DNA of 64,000 nucleotides from Acephala macrosclerotiorum (lineage: Eukaryota; Ascomycota; Leotiomycetes; Helotiales; Mollisiaceae). The stretch spans positions 248,001 to 312,000 of the forward strand of contig MU119213.1 of NCBI GenBank assembly GCA_014904845.1. Reading direction: 5' to 3'. Position 1 is the stretch's first letter; the number at the start of each line of letters is the position of its first letter. Shown piece by piece: positions 23,665 through 33,943 of the stretch. The notes under the pieces were generated by a model that had not been told where the DNA came from, did not search any database, and was given only the letters and a program-made list of their open reading frames with translations. The translations under genes were made by a program, and so were the position numbers.

Positions 23665-24135
23665 CGTGGGAGATTTAGAGCGATGCTCCCTGTAGATTTT
23701 GGACGGGAGGCGAAATTATGTTGGCCTAAGACTGCGCCTTGATTGAGATCAATGCATCGCTTGACGTCAGTTCGTTACTAGTAATTTAATCACAGTAACA
23801 ATACTGGCTGGGAATAATGGTGAATTAAGAATTCGATGTTGTTGATATTGACTGATAATCAGGATTTTGGGGTGTGGAGAGAAGGATGGGATTTGTCTAC
23901 GGCTTCTGTTGGCAACCAACTAAATCTGCTAGGGTCTTGGAGCTGAGCTGGGGAAAAGATGGTCCTACTTTAATCCAAATTAGTCAGATAGCGCATTTTT
24001 TTAAAGTTCTGAGAACTCGCCGACCATCGTATTGCGTGTCTCGATTCGTTCCGCACCGCTCTTCGTATGTGTGAACGAGGGGATACGAAATAGTTTTTGA
24101 TATTGGCGAACTTTCAAGCTACCAATTCAACAGAC
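23665..24135. promoter_or_regulatory. Divergent promoter, DUF2985 gene and Sen15-like gene
   Basis: These 471 bp separate two head-to-head start codons, so both promoters and 5' leaders must lie here. Near the middle is a CRE-like TGACGTCA at 23763-23770, a possible ATF/CREB-type bZIP site. No other element is clear by eye. Confidence 0.55.
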
Positions 24136-24708
24136 ATGGCACCATCCGCTACGACTGACGTGCCACCGGCGTCAGCTCTCCAAGAGATCTTATACTCATC
24201 GAAATCGAATGTTGAGAGTTCTCCGCACCCGGCATACCTGCATCATCTTGCCTCCACGATTATTCATGATCTGCAGTTCCAGCATGACTGGACAGCTCTT
24301 TCCATCCATACACATTCGACCTTGACCAAGGATCCTCTCCCACGACCCATCATATCTGGCCTTCCGCCCAAGAGAGCATACATCCACCCAGACGAGCAGA
24401 TTGAAATCATAAAGGAGGAGCACAAAACTGGTGAGAAGATCGTACATCAGCCAGAGAGGGAATGGGTACTGCCGAGTCATCTACAGGAGAAATGGAGCTT
24501 GGCAAAATTCGCTGCTGTGTTTGATGCACTCGATGTTGTACCTCCAACACCAAAAGGGAGTCAGCAGGAAGAGGATGAGAATCCAGTGGGGCAGCAATGG
24601 AGGGGCAAGAACAGGCAGAAGAGGCTGTTGTTAGCTACTCAACATGATGATAGTACGGTTGTCTACTACATTATGCATGATGGCTTTGTCAAGCCTAGGC
24701 AAAATTGA
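24136..24708 (+). CDS. SEN15: tRNA-splicing endonuclease subunit Sen15
   Basis: This is a single exon of 190 residues. The ATG at 24136 (GACATGG context) is the first in frame; the frame upstream lacks ATG. The C-terminal half carries the Sen15 signature: REWVLPSHLQEKWSLAKF, FDALD, RLLLATQHDDSTVVYYIMHD and the terminal GFVKPRQN. Sen15 is a non-catalytic structural partner of Sen34 in the heterotetrameric endonuclease that removes tRNA introns. The central acidic insert (GSQQEEDENPVGQQWRGKN) is a lineage-variable loop. The gene ends 13 bp from the stop codon of the convergent dehydrogenase. Confidence 0.9.
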   Translation: MAPSATTDVPPASALQEILYSSKSNVESSPHPAYLHHLASTIIHDLQFQHDWTALSIHTHSTLTKDPLPRPIISGLPPKRAYIHPDEQIEIIKEEHKTGEKIVHQPEREWVLPSHLQEKWSLAKFAAVFDALDVVPPTPKGSQQEEDENPVGQQWRGKNRQKRLLLATQHDDSTVVYYIMHDGFVKPRQN

Positions 24709-24721
24709 GAATACACTAAAG

Positions 24722-26019
24722 CTACTTCTTGGTTTCGAATACAACCTTTTGAACCTGCATCTTGTTGAAGATATCATATGCTTCAACAGCTTCAGACAAC
24801 GGCCTGATGTTCTCGAACATGAAGCTTGACGGGTCAGTACATCAGTCAGACAAAAGGATGAACAGAGACTTACTCGAACAGGTGTTGTTTTTGCTCAAAG
24901 AGCTCTAATGCCTCTGGAAATACCGACCTCACAGGACACCTTCCCATCTGAACTCTCAGATTCTTGTCATAACCTTCTGCACCGGACCATGGGATCTGGC
25001 ATCATTAGCAAGAGCTCCACCAAGAAGAGATAACCGAACTTACCTCTCCATTATGGACACCAATACTCGAAATAATCCCAAACGGCCTCACCGAATCATA
25101 AGCTGTCTTCAGCGCCGGACTCAACCCCACAACCTCAATCACCACATCCGCGCCCCTCCCCTCTGTCTCCTCCAACACCCTCTTCACCATCCCCTCTCTA
25201 TCCTTTGCAAAATCCAGCGGTTCAGCCCCCAGGTTCTCCGCCAACTTCAACCTACTCTCCACACTATCAACAGCAAACACTTTCTTAGGCTTAAAACTCA
25301 ACGCCGAAATAACAGCACAAAGGCCCACTGGGCCACACCCAACAATCACCGCCGTTGCATTGGAAATCTGCTCAGGAGTGAGGAGTTTAAATGCGTTTTT
25401 TGCTCCGAAGAAACCAGTGGGGAAGATATCGGCCATGAGGACGAGTGCGTGGTCTGGGATGCTGGAGGGAGCTTTCATGACGGTGCCATCGGCGAGTGGG
25501 ACGCGGACGAATTCTGCTTGGGCGCCATCTGGTTTGGGACAGCCGAAGAGGAGGCTCTGGGTGCAGCGGGAGGAGAAGGAGTTGGTGCAGTAGAAGCATT
25601 CTCCGCTGGGGCATATCAATTTCCGGTACGGAAATTTGGGAAGCGAGGGTAAGAGTGGAAGAGGTACCAAGAAATAGTAAATGGAGATACGACTTTATCT
25701 CCTACTTTCACACTCTTGACTTGAGATCCTACTTCTTTGACTGTCCCTGTGAACTCGTGACCCATGATAAAGCCGGGGTCAGTCTTTTCGATTCCTCGGA
25801 AGAAGTGAAGGTCCCTTTTCTCAACCATTAGCTATTTTGTACCTACGAATTCCAAGCTGTCATTTGAGCATTAAGAAAATGAACTTACGAGCCGCATAGT
25901 GCAGTATAGCTGACTTCAACAATGATATCCGTTTCGGCTTGTAAAGTGGGAATTGGCCGTTGCTCAACAGAGACTTTGTAAGGACCGTCGAAAATTACTG
26001 CTTTCATTGTTTTGGACAT
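24722..26019 (-). CDS. Zinc-dependent alcohol dehydrogenase (MDR family)
   Basis: Five exons (25889-26019, 25668-25814, 25044-25605, 24874-24995, 24722-24824) give 354 residues. Junctions were fixed by frame closure and by restoring two family motifs across introns: ALCGSDLHFFRG (catalytic zinc Cys) and FTISCGECFYC. GHEFTG supplies the second catalytic zinc ligand, His-Glu. The C-x2-C-x2-C-x7-C lobe around CGECFYCTNSFSSRC binds structural zinc. The Rossmann motif is VIVGCGPVGLCAV. This is a medium-chain NAD(P)-dependent alcohol, polyol or formaldehyde-type dehydrogenase. The exact substrate is unknown. Its 3' end nearly abuts that of SEN15, so their UTRs should overlap antisense. Confidence 0.9.
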
Positions 26020-26962
26020 CTTGATTTCTGTAATGAAACTTAGAAAGTGTTAAGAAGTCCGAGTCTATGAAGGGTATGTACACGAGGAACCCGGAAGAGG
26101 TAGAAGATTTTGCGGGAGGAAAGGTGGGTAACTTGATGGTGGGGGTGAATTTCACCCCACCCGTTCATGCTCTTGAACCCCAGGAAGCAATACGAAAGTA
26201 AGTGAAAGAGAGGTATTCTTTGCTCGATCTCATTTTCTTTCATTTCTTCATGTCTTTAAGGCTAGCCGAGAATTATTCGAGTGGGGTTGGACTTTGGCAT
26301 TTTAGAAAGTGATTGCTGGGTGAAGCCGATAACGCTTCGGTAAGAGAAAGGAAGGAGCGAGTTGTATAAGATGGAAGCTACAACTCAATGTTCCAGGTCT
26401 TTCGGACGTTTAGACCATTGTAATCATCCTGAAGAGGAAGGACTTTCAAAGTGTTCGAGTGTCAATTCTGTGTTCAGACTTCGAGGAAACTCGCAATCTC
26501 CCAGCTCACTTCGAACATTCGAGCAGTATTCAACTTCGCAACTCTCCTCCAGCATTTTATTCTCGAAACTCACTCAAGAATCCATATCTACATCTTGGGA
26601 AATCTTCTCACATTCCCCGTCGAGTGCCAAGCCTCACATCCATGCGTTCGGCCTTCATTGATATGTTGTGAATTCTTGATTGATTGTCCCATGCTATCAC
26701 CGAATCCAAAATCCAAACCCGAATATCAAAGTGCGGCCTATGCTTCCATTCTCCAGATACACCTTGATCTCCGGTAAGCAGTCCATGAGAATTACGAAAA
26801 TGTAATACGCCTTGCCCCTAACACCTTATGCCTCAGAATGCAAAGCTCCACGCTGATGAATCTCAACCAATTCCTATTCTCTCTGCCTATTTCACCGTCT
26901 CAATCTCCTCCTCGCCACGTACCAATCTGAAGAGCAGCGGCAGAGAGATGGAACGAGAGAAG
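26020..26962. other. Intergenic, no gene seen
   Basis: It holds the promoter side of the alcohol dehydrogenase and the 3' side of the Yippee gene. Several short plus-strand frames are present without support. Confidence 0.4.
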
Positions 26963-27399
26963 CTAAGTAACATTACAAAGCAACTCCGCCTCCAGAATGA
27001 ACTTCCCCTCCTTGTATTTCTCACTACTCTCAAATGCCTTATCGTATTTCCACCCCACCGTATCGCCACATTGTCTGCATTGTATGTCGCGGACGATGTG
27101 TCTGCCAGTCGTCATGTTTCGTTCGGAGGCTTCGCCGGCGGTTACGTTGACGACGTTGTTGAAGAGGTAGGCTTTGCCGTGTTGGCCCCGGAAATTCTGC
27201 GGAGAGTCGTCAGCATATTATGCTTTGAGAGTCTGCCAGAGGGCAGAGAGGGAAAAGAATAGGAAGTGGGGGGGAAAGAAGGGCGAGGAGGAGAACGAAC
27301 CCGACTGATAATATCCTCGTGATTGCTCAAATGAGCCTTGCAGTTCTTGCAACCATAGATCTTATGGCTATTCAGGTAGACATTGTATGAGAGACCCAT
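26963..27399 (-). CDS. Yippee-family zinc-binding protein
   Basis: Two exons (27301-27399 and 26963-27196) give 110 residues, the usual Yippee length. The sequence begins [20 protein letters not shown] and continues [61 protein letters not shown] and [16 protein letters not shown]. The two CxxC pairs (GCKNC and CRQC) form the zinc site of the Mis18/cereblon-related beta-tent fold. The intron has a weak donor, GTTCGT, but the acceptor CCGCAG and uninterrupted family alignment across the join support it. Family members are nuclear or centrosomal and conserved from yeast (Moh1) to animals; the molecular role is poorly defined. Confidence 0.92.
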
Positions 27400-28420
27400 T
27401 GGGACTTATTCGCGCGCCTGTGCGCGGCTTTGCTTTCCTTTCACTCGTTCTTCCTCTCCTTGTTCAGCTGAGGGCGTTGTATGTTTGATGACGTGGGCTT
27501 GGTCGTTGTTGTAGGTTCGCGGATTCGTAGGACGGAGCTTCAGCTTCTTTAGGTGGAGTAAGAGGCTATGTGGAAAGAAAGTCAGTATCGAGAGAGTCAA
27601 ATGAGTAGTATTGTATCATGCAACCTGTCTCAATGACTGTCCGCGTACTGGTCACAAGGTGGAGAAAGTGGGGCAAGTCACTCCCTTATCTCGTTATCTT
27701 AAAGTGAAGCCAAAATAGTGATCATGAGCGGTTTCAAAGAATCTCGAGATCAAGTTTATTGAGGTACAAATGTACTGGTGACCAACCTATAAGATGGCCT
27801 CTTGTAGTGTAGGTAGGGGAAAGCTTGTTCTTGGAGGGGAGATCTGGGTTGGTGGTCGAATCAACGAAGGAAAATCCCGCAGAGCACGGGACAACTTACT
27901 TTCGGGAAGGAGCGTGAAGCGAAGGCGTTGTAACGGATGAACTCTTAAGGTGGAGGGAAGCAGTTACTATTCTTTTCCATTCTTCTCATATCTTGGAGAC
28001 TGTTCGAGCAACTTGAAGGATATGTAGGGAGGGTCACGTGCTGCGTCAACGACTCTTGAAGTCTTCGCTTGAGAGCTTTGAGAGGGCTTTGAAAGTCAGT
28101 AAGTAGGCTTCCGCTTTTCTGGCGTGTTCTAGATCCTCTCGTCTATTCTTCACTTTGCGCACTATGCCATCAAAATTTGGGGAGAATGAATGTGAGTAGC
28201 TGCCCTGCATGCTTGTTTGATTCCCCTACACACCATTTACCCACCACCCTAAGATATACAATGAACGTTTTTTCTGCTTAAATCCAAAAAGGGGGACATC
28301 ATTACGCTGCAAGGCAACCATAATGCCAAAGAAATCAAAAAATCATATCCCATGTGGTATCCCCAATCCTCTAAATGCAAGTCCATAGTCAAACCCCAGG
28401 TCTCCTCACAATTCTACCGT
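27400..28420. other. Intergenic, Yippee promoter side
   Basis: No gene is supported. A TCACGTG motif lies at 28034-28040, about 640 bp upstream of the Yippee ATG. The left part should be the Yippee leader and promoter, the right end the ferric reductase 3' UTR. Confidence 0.4.
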
Positions 28421-30367
28421 CTACCACGAGAAAGCTTCCTCGATGAAGTCGAGGTTGCTTCGGTGTTGTCGAGAACGGCAGGCGGATCGAACATCATCGC
28501 TGAGTGCTCCGCTACCGCAGACGGTGACACCGAGAGCCCCAACTTGGTTCTCGATCTCGAGGTCGATGAGAGTTTCGATGTTGGGGCGTCCGGGGAACAT
28601 CTGGACGGTTGCTGAAGGGCTGTGAATCTCCTTGGTCGAGCGAGGTCGGCTGACGAAGAGCATGATTCGGAGGCAGTCGCGACGCTTGTCCATGGCGAGA
28701 ATGGCCGTCATCCAAGGTCTGATCCACTCAAGATGTTCTGGAGACTGGATGATCCAAACAAGGACGATCTTTCTTGTTGCTACTGTGCCGTTGGCAAATC
28801 CAGCAACCAAGTGTCGAACGTGGGGAACTTGATGTGTGATTCCAACACCACCAGCGAACAACATGACTGTGCCATAGGAAGTCATCTGGTGCATGCCTCC
28901 ATAGGGACCCTCGGCGAACATCGTGGTGGTGAACTTTCCATCAGGTGCCGCCTCAGCCTTCTTGAATAGCTTCTTGGTGAATCCCGTCCTCTCCCTTATG
29001 ATGAAAGACATGCTAGTCTTCTGCATAGCGAGGATATCTTGTCGGTTCATAGCAAGCTTCTCGCTGTTGAGGTTCTCAGCTTCCTCGGACCAGGCGACTG
29101 AGAAGGGATGAGATTGCCACAGGCCGACGGATGGCATGTAGACATATGCGTGTTGGCCAGCCTTGAAGGTCCATGGTCTCTTCATGTCGACTGTCACTCT
29201 GACAGCGTTTCCTGGGAGGGCTTCGACGAGTGCCTTGGATCCACCTCCGTTACGGTAGACAACAGTGAGGATTCGACGGGCACGATCAGCGACCCAAAGA
29301 GCGATGACTCCATAGATGAGGGTAATTTGAGGAAGGTCAGCGAGCTTAAGATGGTACCAGATACCAATGATGACGAGGATCACCAAGGCGATGTGCAAAT
29401 ACTTGAAGGTTTCCTGTTGAAGATCAGCAATGACAGAGACAACATGGAAGAGGGAATATACGTAAAAAGCATGACGTGCGACAGAGCTTGCTTGGATGCT
29501 GATGGCGATGAAAGCAACAGTGGCAATGAATCCCCACATCTTCATGGGGTCGAGGGTAATGCCCTTCTGGATCGCGGACCAGGAACCAGCTTGGAACATC
29601 CAAGCCACGGTATGGGCAATAGCCTCCAACACAACAATGCGTCCAAACCATCTATGCAACAAGTTGAAAGTGTCGAATGAAAGGTTTAGCCAATTAATGA
29701 GAGGATTGTTGCGTCCAGCCATGATGAATAGGGGGACCTAGGCGAGTCAGCATTCACCCACGTGATAAGAATCTCGATCTCGATTTACCATGTTGACCAC
29801 TGCGAGAGTACCAGTCCTATTCCTCAATTGTCCAGCAACTGTGGTACGAGCAGCACTCCATTCGATGCTGACAACACAGAAAGCAATGTTGGTACCAAAC
29901 CAACCTGCAAGGAAAGCGAGTTGGAAGCGCGTTGGCAGAGTTCCAATGTTGATGGCCGAAGAGAGCTGGATTTCCCTGTTATGTCTCTTACTGAAGATAG
30001 GAGCATAAAGAACATGCTTCTTGAAAGAGGCCCATCTCTCAGAAGGTTGTGTGAAGTAAGCCTGGGTGTCGTTATTCAGGCATGTCAGTTGTCTGACATA
30101 TTTGACTGATTCGATGGTTATCCTCCAGACCAATATCGCGGCGACCAAAGAGGCACAGATGATGAAGATGTAGTTATAAAAGTCCTGGTTCCAGGCAGCA
30201 GCTTTTGCGGCAGCAGCAGCAGCAGCGACTTTTGCGGCAGCGGCGGCTCCTGTGGCGGCTCCTCCAGTCGTTGAATTCCCTCCAGTACTAGCAGCAGCAG
30301 TTTCTCCAGCACCAGCTACCATCTTTGCCAAGGCCATAACGGCTAGAAATGAAGTCGTGGAAGACAT
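28421..30367 (-). CDS. Ferric/metalloreductase, FRE type
   Basis: Exons 29789-30367, 29462-29737 and 28421-29413 give 615 residues. A hydrophobic N-terminus and an Ala/Gly-rich luminal stretch precede the first membrane helix. The core reads NLLHRWFGR...AHTVAW (His221 and His235), then, after removing an in-frame 48-nt intron, HAFYETFKYLH...WYHLKL (His292 and His306). These make two His pairs 14 residues apart, the bis-haem ligand pattern of FRE/NOX proteins. The flavin site is HPFSVAW; the NAD(P)H site shows AGGVGITH and a terminal VCGSGALSDDVR. It should pass electrons from NADPH through FAD and haem to Fe3+ or Cu2+ outside the cell, or at the vacuole. The 48-nt intron (29414-29461) has GTATAT, CTGAT and CAACAG signals, and the family sequence skips it. 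Confidence 0.92.
29414..29461 (-). other. Phase-preserving 48-nt intron in the reductase gene
   Basis: The segment has splice signals (GTATAT donor, CTGAT branch-like site, CAACAG acceptor) but is a multiple of three with no stop codon, so it reads through as 16 residues (VYSLFHVVSVIADLQQ). Removing it restores the family's HAFYETFKYLH block. Retention would insert the peptide 6 residues before the predicted haem ligand His292. Confidence 0.8.
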
Positions 30368-32021
30368 GTCGTTCGTCGAAATCGAAAGGAATAAGACAGG
30401 GTTCGATCAAAAGTCGACTCGCGGAGGACTATCTAACAATAGCAAGGCAACCGAGTGTCGTCAAACAATAGGAACTGAATCGAACAGTGATAGTCTCGGA
30501 CCAGTGAATGTATATTGAATTTCTGCGAGTGTCCAGCAGCACACAGAAGATTCAAGTGCGGGGAACTGGGTATAAGGATCGTGAGTGAATGGGCCCGGTC
30601 GAGAGTATTCTGAAGTAAAGTGATTCCCAGCCTGCGCAAACGTCCGATATGAAAAGTTCTCTCTATATGCCGCTGAAGAAGAGCCTCCTGACGTTAAGAG
30701 AGATGCCGGTGAGGGCAAGGAAGGAGAAGGTCGTGAGGCTCTACAGACACAAGGAGAGGTCTAGATGAATCAAAGAAAACTCTACCAAAAACAAAGGTCG
30801 GAATGAGATGTATACTACCCTGGCGGAGGTGTGCTAATCTAATATCACAACAACCCGAGTGGGCCAACTTGCAGAGGGGCTGCCACTATGTTCGGGGGAT
30901 CAGAGACAGTGGGTCTGAATTTTTCAGCCAGATACCGCAGGACACCGCGTGTACCATGTTTGGATTGGATGCAGGGGTGTACATCAGGGCAGGACAGAAG
31001 CTGGTAGGGAGCCTGACGAGTGTGGAGCGTTCGTAACCGTGAGAAGTTGTGGCGTAAAAGGTGGGTAGGAGTTTCAGCTAGGATTATAGTTCCGTACCTT
31101 GCATCCGCCAGCGGTTCTTGGCGGTTCAGTGCCTCTTAGGGCACGATGTGTCGAGAAGGTTACTGGACGGCAGCGGCTGATTGGGATTTGGCCCTCAAGA
31201 ATTCTAGCATTCAATTGGATGATCTCTCCATTTGCTCTCCAGCCCTCTCTGCGCCGGCACTGTCTAGCCCTCTCGAGCTCTCGAGTTGCAGTACTACTCC
31301 GTTTATGGACGCGAGCGTCGTTAAATTCAGGGGTAGCGCATGAGATATCGACAACGAGATTGGCGGCCTGTTCCGTTCGGCCCCACCAACTCTGGCTCAA
31401 CAGCCTTCACTCAGGGGTCAAAAACTCCTCTCCATATCCTCAATACACACTCGTCCCAACGACAACCTGCGAGACATAAATTGGACCATCGCCAAACATC
31501 CATCCCCATCACCAGGAAACACATTATCAGACCAGCCAGCCGTGCCTACAAGCCACCGAGTCGACATTGGGTAAAGTTGTAAACTCTCCTCCATTTCGCT
31601 GTTTCAGATCCTAGTCATCTATCGCAAGGTCTAGCCCAGCATGATCACACGGTACCGAACTCGTACACGTCCATGAACACACCACCCAAATCTGCCGTCG
31701 AGAAGAGATCTGAATCACGAAGAGTAGCGTCCGACATGCGTCATCGCCAGAAGACCAGTCTTGACTCTGGACCCTCATCGGTACCCTCAGTGTCAGAACG
31801 ACAAGTCGTGCCGGTGATGTGTTGCTCGCGTCATCAAAAATGTTTCTGTTCCGTCCTCCACGAAAGCTTCAAAACAAAATGTTCAAAGCTCGAAATCAAA
31901 ATACAAGAAGAGCCAAGAAATATAAAATATCCTACCGGTAATGAGGATCGACTAAAAAGTCAAACGCTCGTGCACATAAACAATCTATTCGCGATCCACA
32001 TGATCCCATTCTTTCTCCGTA
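30368..32021. other. Intergenic, reductase promoter side
   Basis: About 1.65 kb lie between the reductase start and the transposon. No gene is supported and I see no clear iron-regulatory GATA pair. The bases 32008-32017 (ATTCTTTCTC) recur just beyond the transposon's other end. Confidence 0.4.
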
Positions 32022-32112
32022 ATCGCTCGGTTGGCACATCTCGCCCTGATTCCTTACGTAATCGGGCGAGGGACAGCAATGCGTAGTTGGCCAGCAATGC
32101 GTAGTTTTTGAC
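32022..32112 (+). repeat. Left terminal inverted repeat, 91 bp
   Basis: It begins ATCGCTCGGTTGGCACATCT. It contains an imperfect hairpin (TCGCCC.GATT...AATCGGGCGA, 32041-32069) and two direct copies of AGCAATGCGTAGTT at 32075-32088 and 32093-32106, spaced by GGCC. Such subterminal repeats commonly serve as transposase-binding sites. Confidence 0.95.
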
Positions 32113-32113
32113 C

Positions 32114-33008
32114 NNNNNNNNNNNNNNNNNNNNNNNNNNNNNNNNNNNNNNNNNNNNNNNNNNNNNNNNNNNNNNNNNNNNNNNNNNNNNNNNNNNNNNN
32201 NNNNNNNNNNNNNNNNNNNNNNNNNNNNNNNNNNNNNNNNNNNNNNNNNNNNNNNNNNNNNNNNNNNNNNNNNNNNNNNNNNNNNNNNNNNNNNNNNNNN
32301 NNNNNNNNNNNNNNNNNNNNNNNNNNNNNNNNNNNNNNNNNNNNNNNNNNNNNNNNNNNNNNNNNNNNNNNNNNNNNNNNNNNNNNNNNNNNNNNNNNNN
32401 NNNNNNNNNNNNNNNNNNNNNNNNNNNNNNNNNNNNNNNNNNNNNNNNNNNNNNNNNNNNNNNNNNNNNNNNNNNNNNNNNNNNNNNNNNNNNNNNNNNN
32501 NNNNNNNNNNNNNNNNNNNNNNNNNNNNNNNNNNNNNNNNNNNNNNNNNNNNNNNNNNNNNNNNNNNNNNNNNNNNNNNNNNNNNNNNNNNNNNNNNNNN
32601 NNNNNNNNNNNNNNNNNNNNNNNNNNNNNNNNNNNNNNNNNNNNNNNNNNNNNNNNNNNNNNNNNNNNNNNNNNNNNNNNNNNNNNNNNNNNNNNNNNNN
32701 NNNNNNNNNNNNNNNNNNNNNNNNNNNNNNNNNNNNNNNNNNNNNNNNNNNNNNNNNNNNNNNNNNNNNNNNNNNNNNNNNNNNNNNNNNNNNNNNNNNN
32801 NNNNNNNNNNNNNNNNNNNNNNNNNNNNNNNNNNNNNNNNNNNNNNNNNNNNNNNNNNNNNNNNNNNNNNNNNNNNNNNNNNNNNNNNNNNNNNNNNNNN
32901 NNNNNNNNNNNNNNNNNNNNNNNNNNNNNNNNNNNNNNNNNNNNNNNNNNNNNNNNNNNNNNNNNNNNNNNNNNNNNNNNNNNNNNNNNNNNNNNNNNNN
33001 NNNNNNNN
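32114..33008. other. Assembly gap (895 N)
   Basis: This run of N sits inside the transposon and hides the 5' part of the transposase. Frames drawn across it have no meaning. Confidence 1.
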
Positions 33009-33713
33009 CGACCATTTCAACTACCTGCTCATACTACGCATCTTACACAACCTCTCGATGTCGGCGCGTTTCAATCATATAAACACAATTTCAAAGAGTG
33101 TATCCGCCGTGAAGTGTTCCATGGCGCGACCACGATTTCCAAGACCGACTTCTTCTCCTTCTTTCAAACGTTCTCCAACAAAACTTTTACGATCAAGCTC
33201 TGCAAATCCGCATTCCAAAAGATCGGATTGATACTCTATAATCCCGCCATTGTCCTTAATAAGATAAAGAGTTATAGTGGCATACAAAAGACACAAAAGA
33301 CTTTAGACTCTTCTTCTCGAGAATCAATTCCCGGCTTTGCAACACTTTCTCCACCTCCGTGGTCAGAGTTTACAACACTAATCACATATACTCAACGAAA
33401 GCGCAGTGCCGACTATATTGATAGACGTGTTAAGAATGGGCCTTGGCCTCTTACACTTATTGCGTTTCATGTAATAAAGAAGACAGAGAAAGAGACGCAA
33501 AAGATGCTTCTTAGCGGCCAGCTTTCTACTGTGCTTTTACAAGCCAACGCCGCCGCCGGCAAAAAACGCGACAAACGCAAACATGCTAAGAGCATAGTAG
33601 TTCAGAAATATAAGGAAATTTACGATGGAGTAGCGCGCAGGCAGATGAGAGCTAATAATGAGGATAAGACTAGAGTAGTTAATATGAGAAAGAAACGGCT
33701 TCAAGCGCCATAA
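33009..33713 (+). CDS. DDE transposase, C-terminal part (5' end lost in gap)
   Basis: The frame is open from the first base after the gap to a TAA at 33711-33713, giving 234 visible residues. It starts LPAHTTHLTQPLDVGAFQSY, which contains the PLDVG.F block that follows the last catalytic Asp in pogo/Tigger-type DDE_1 transposases. FKECIRREV and the SAFQKIGLILYNPAIVLNKI segment (the usual AF...G..P.NP..VL motif) come next. The rest is basic, with a KKRDKRKHAK cluster. The catalytic DDE residues and the HTH DNA-binding domain would lie under the N run. No stop interrupts the visible part. The frame begins before any visible start codon. Confidence 0.9.
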   Translation, partial: RPFQLPAHTTHLTQPLDVGAFQSYKHNFKECIRREVFHGATTISKTDFFSFFQTFSNKTFTIKLCKSAFQKIGLILYNPAIVLNKIKSYSGIQKTQKTLDSSSRESIPGFATLSPPPWSEFTTLITYTQRKRSADYIDRRVKNGPWPLTLIAFHVIKKTEKETQKMLLSGQLSTVLLQANAAAGKKRDKRKHAKSIVVQKYKEIYDGVARRQMRANNEDKTRVVNMRKKRLQAP

Positions 33714-33850
33714 AGAAAAGCTTGAAAACAGTTTTCAAAAAGATATACACGGATCTATAATGATCTAGTTTACGAGAGTCATTTTGCATATTGTATGCTT
33801 GCGTACGACCCAGATATTCATCATATAAAGTAGTTTTAAATTATATTCTC

Positions 33851-33941
33851 GTCAAAAACTACGCATTGCTGGCCAACTACGCATTGCTGTCCCTCGCCCG
33901 ATTACGTAAGGAATCAGGGCGAGATGTGCCAACCGAGCGAT
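33851..33941 (-). repeat. Right terminal inverted repeat, 91 bp
   Basis: It is the exact reverse complement of 32022-32112. The base just inside (33850) no longer matches the left side, so the repeat ends at 91 bp. Confidence 0.95.
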
Positions 33942-33943
33942 TA

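Larger units (their letters stand above)
32022..33941 (+). mobile_element. Pogo/Fot-like DNA transposon (Tc1-mariner superfamily)
   Basis: The element is bounded by perfect 91-bp terminal inverted repeats (32022-32112 and 33851-33941) and by a TA on each side (32020-32021 and 33942-33943), the target duplication typical of this superfamily. The interior carries the C-terminal part of a DDE transposase on the plus strand. The assembled length is 1,920 bp, but 895 bases are N, so the true length is uncertain. The identical repeats and uninterrupted visible coding part suggest a young, possibly active copy, without RIP-like damage in what can be read. Confidence 0.93.

Noticed and set aside
31932..33082. 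Open frames running through the N block on both strands
   Set aside because: Unknown bases cannot contain stops, so these frames are artefacts. Only the plus-strand part after 33009 carries transposase sequence.
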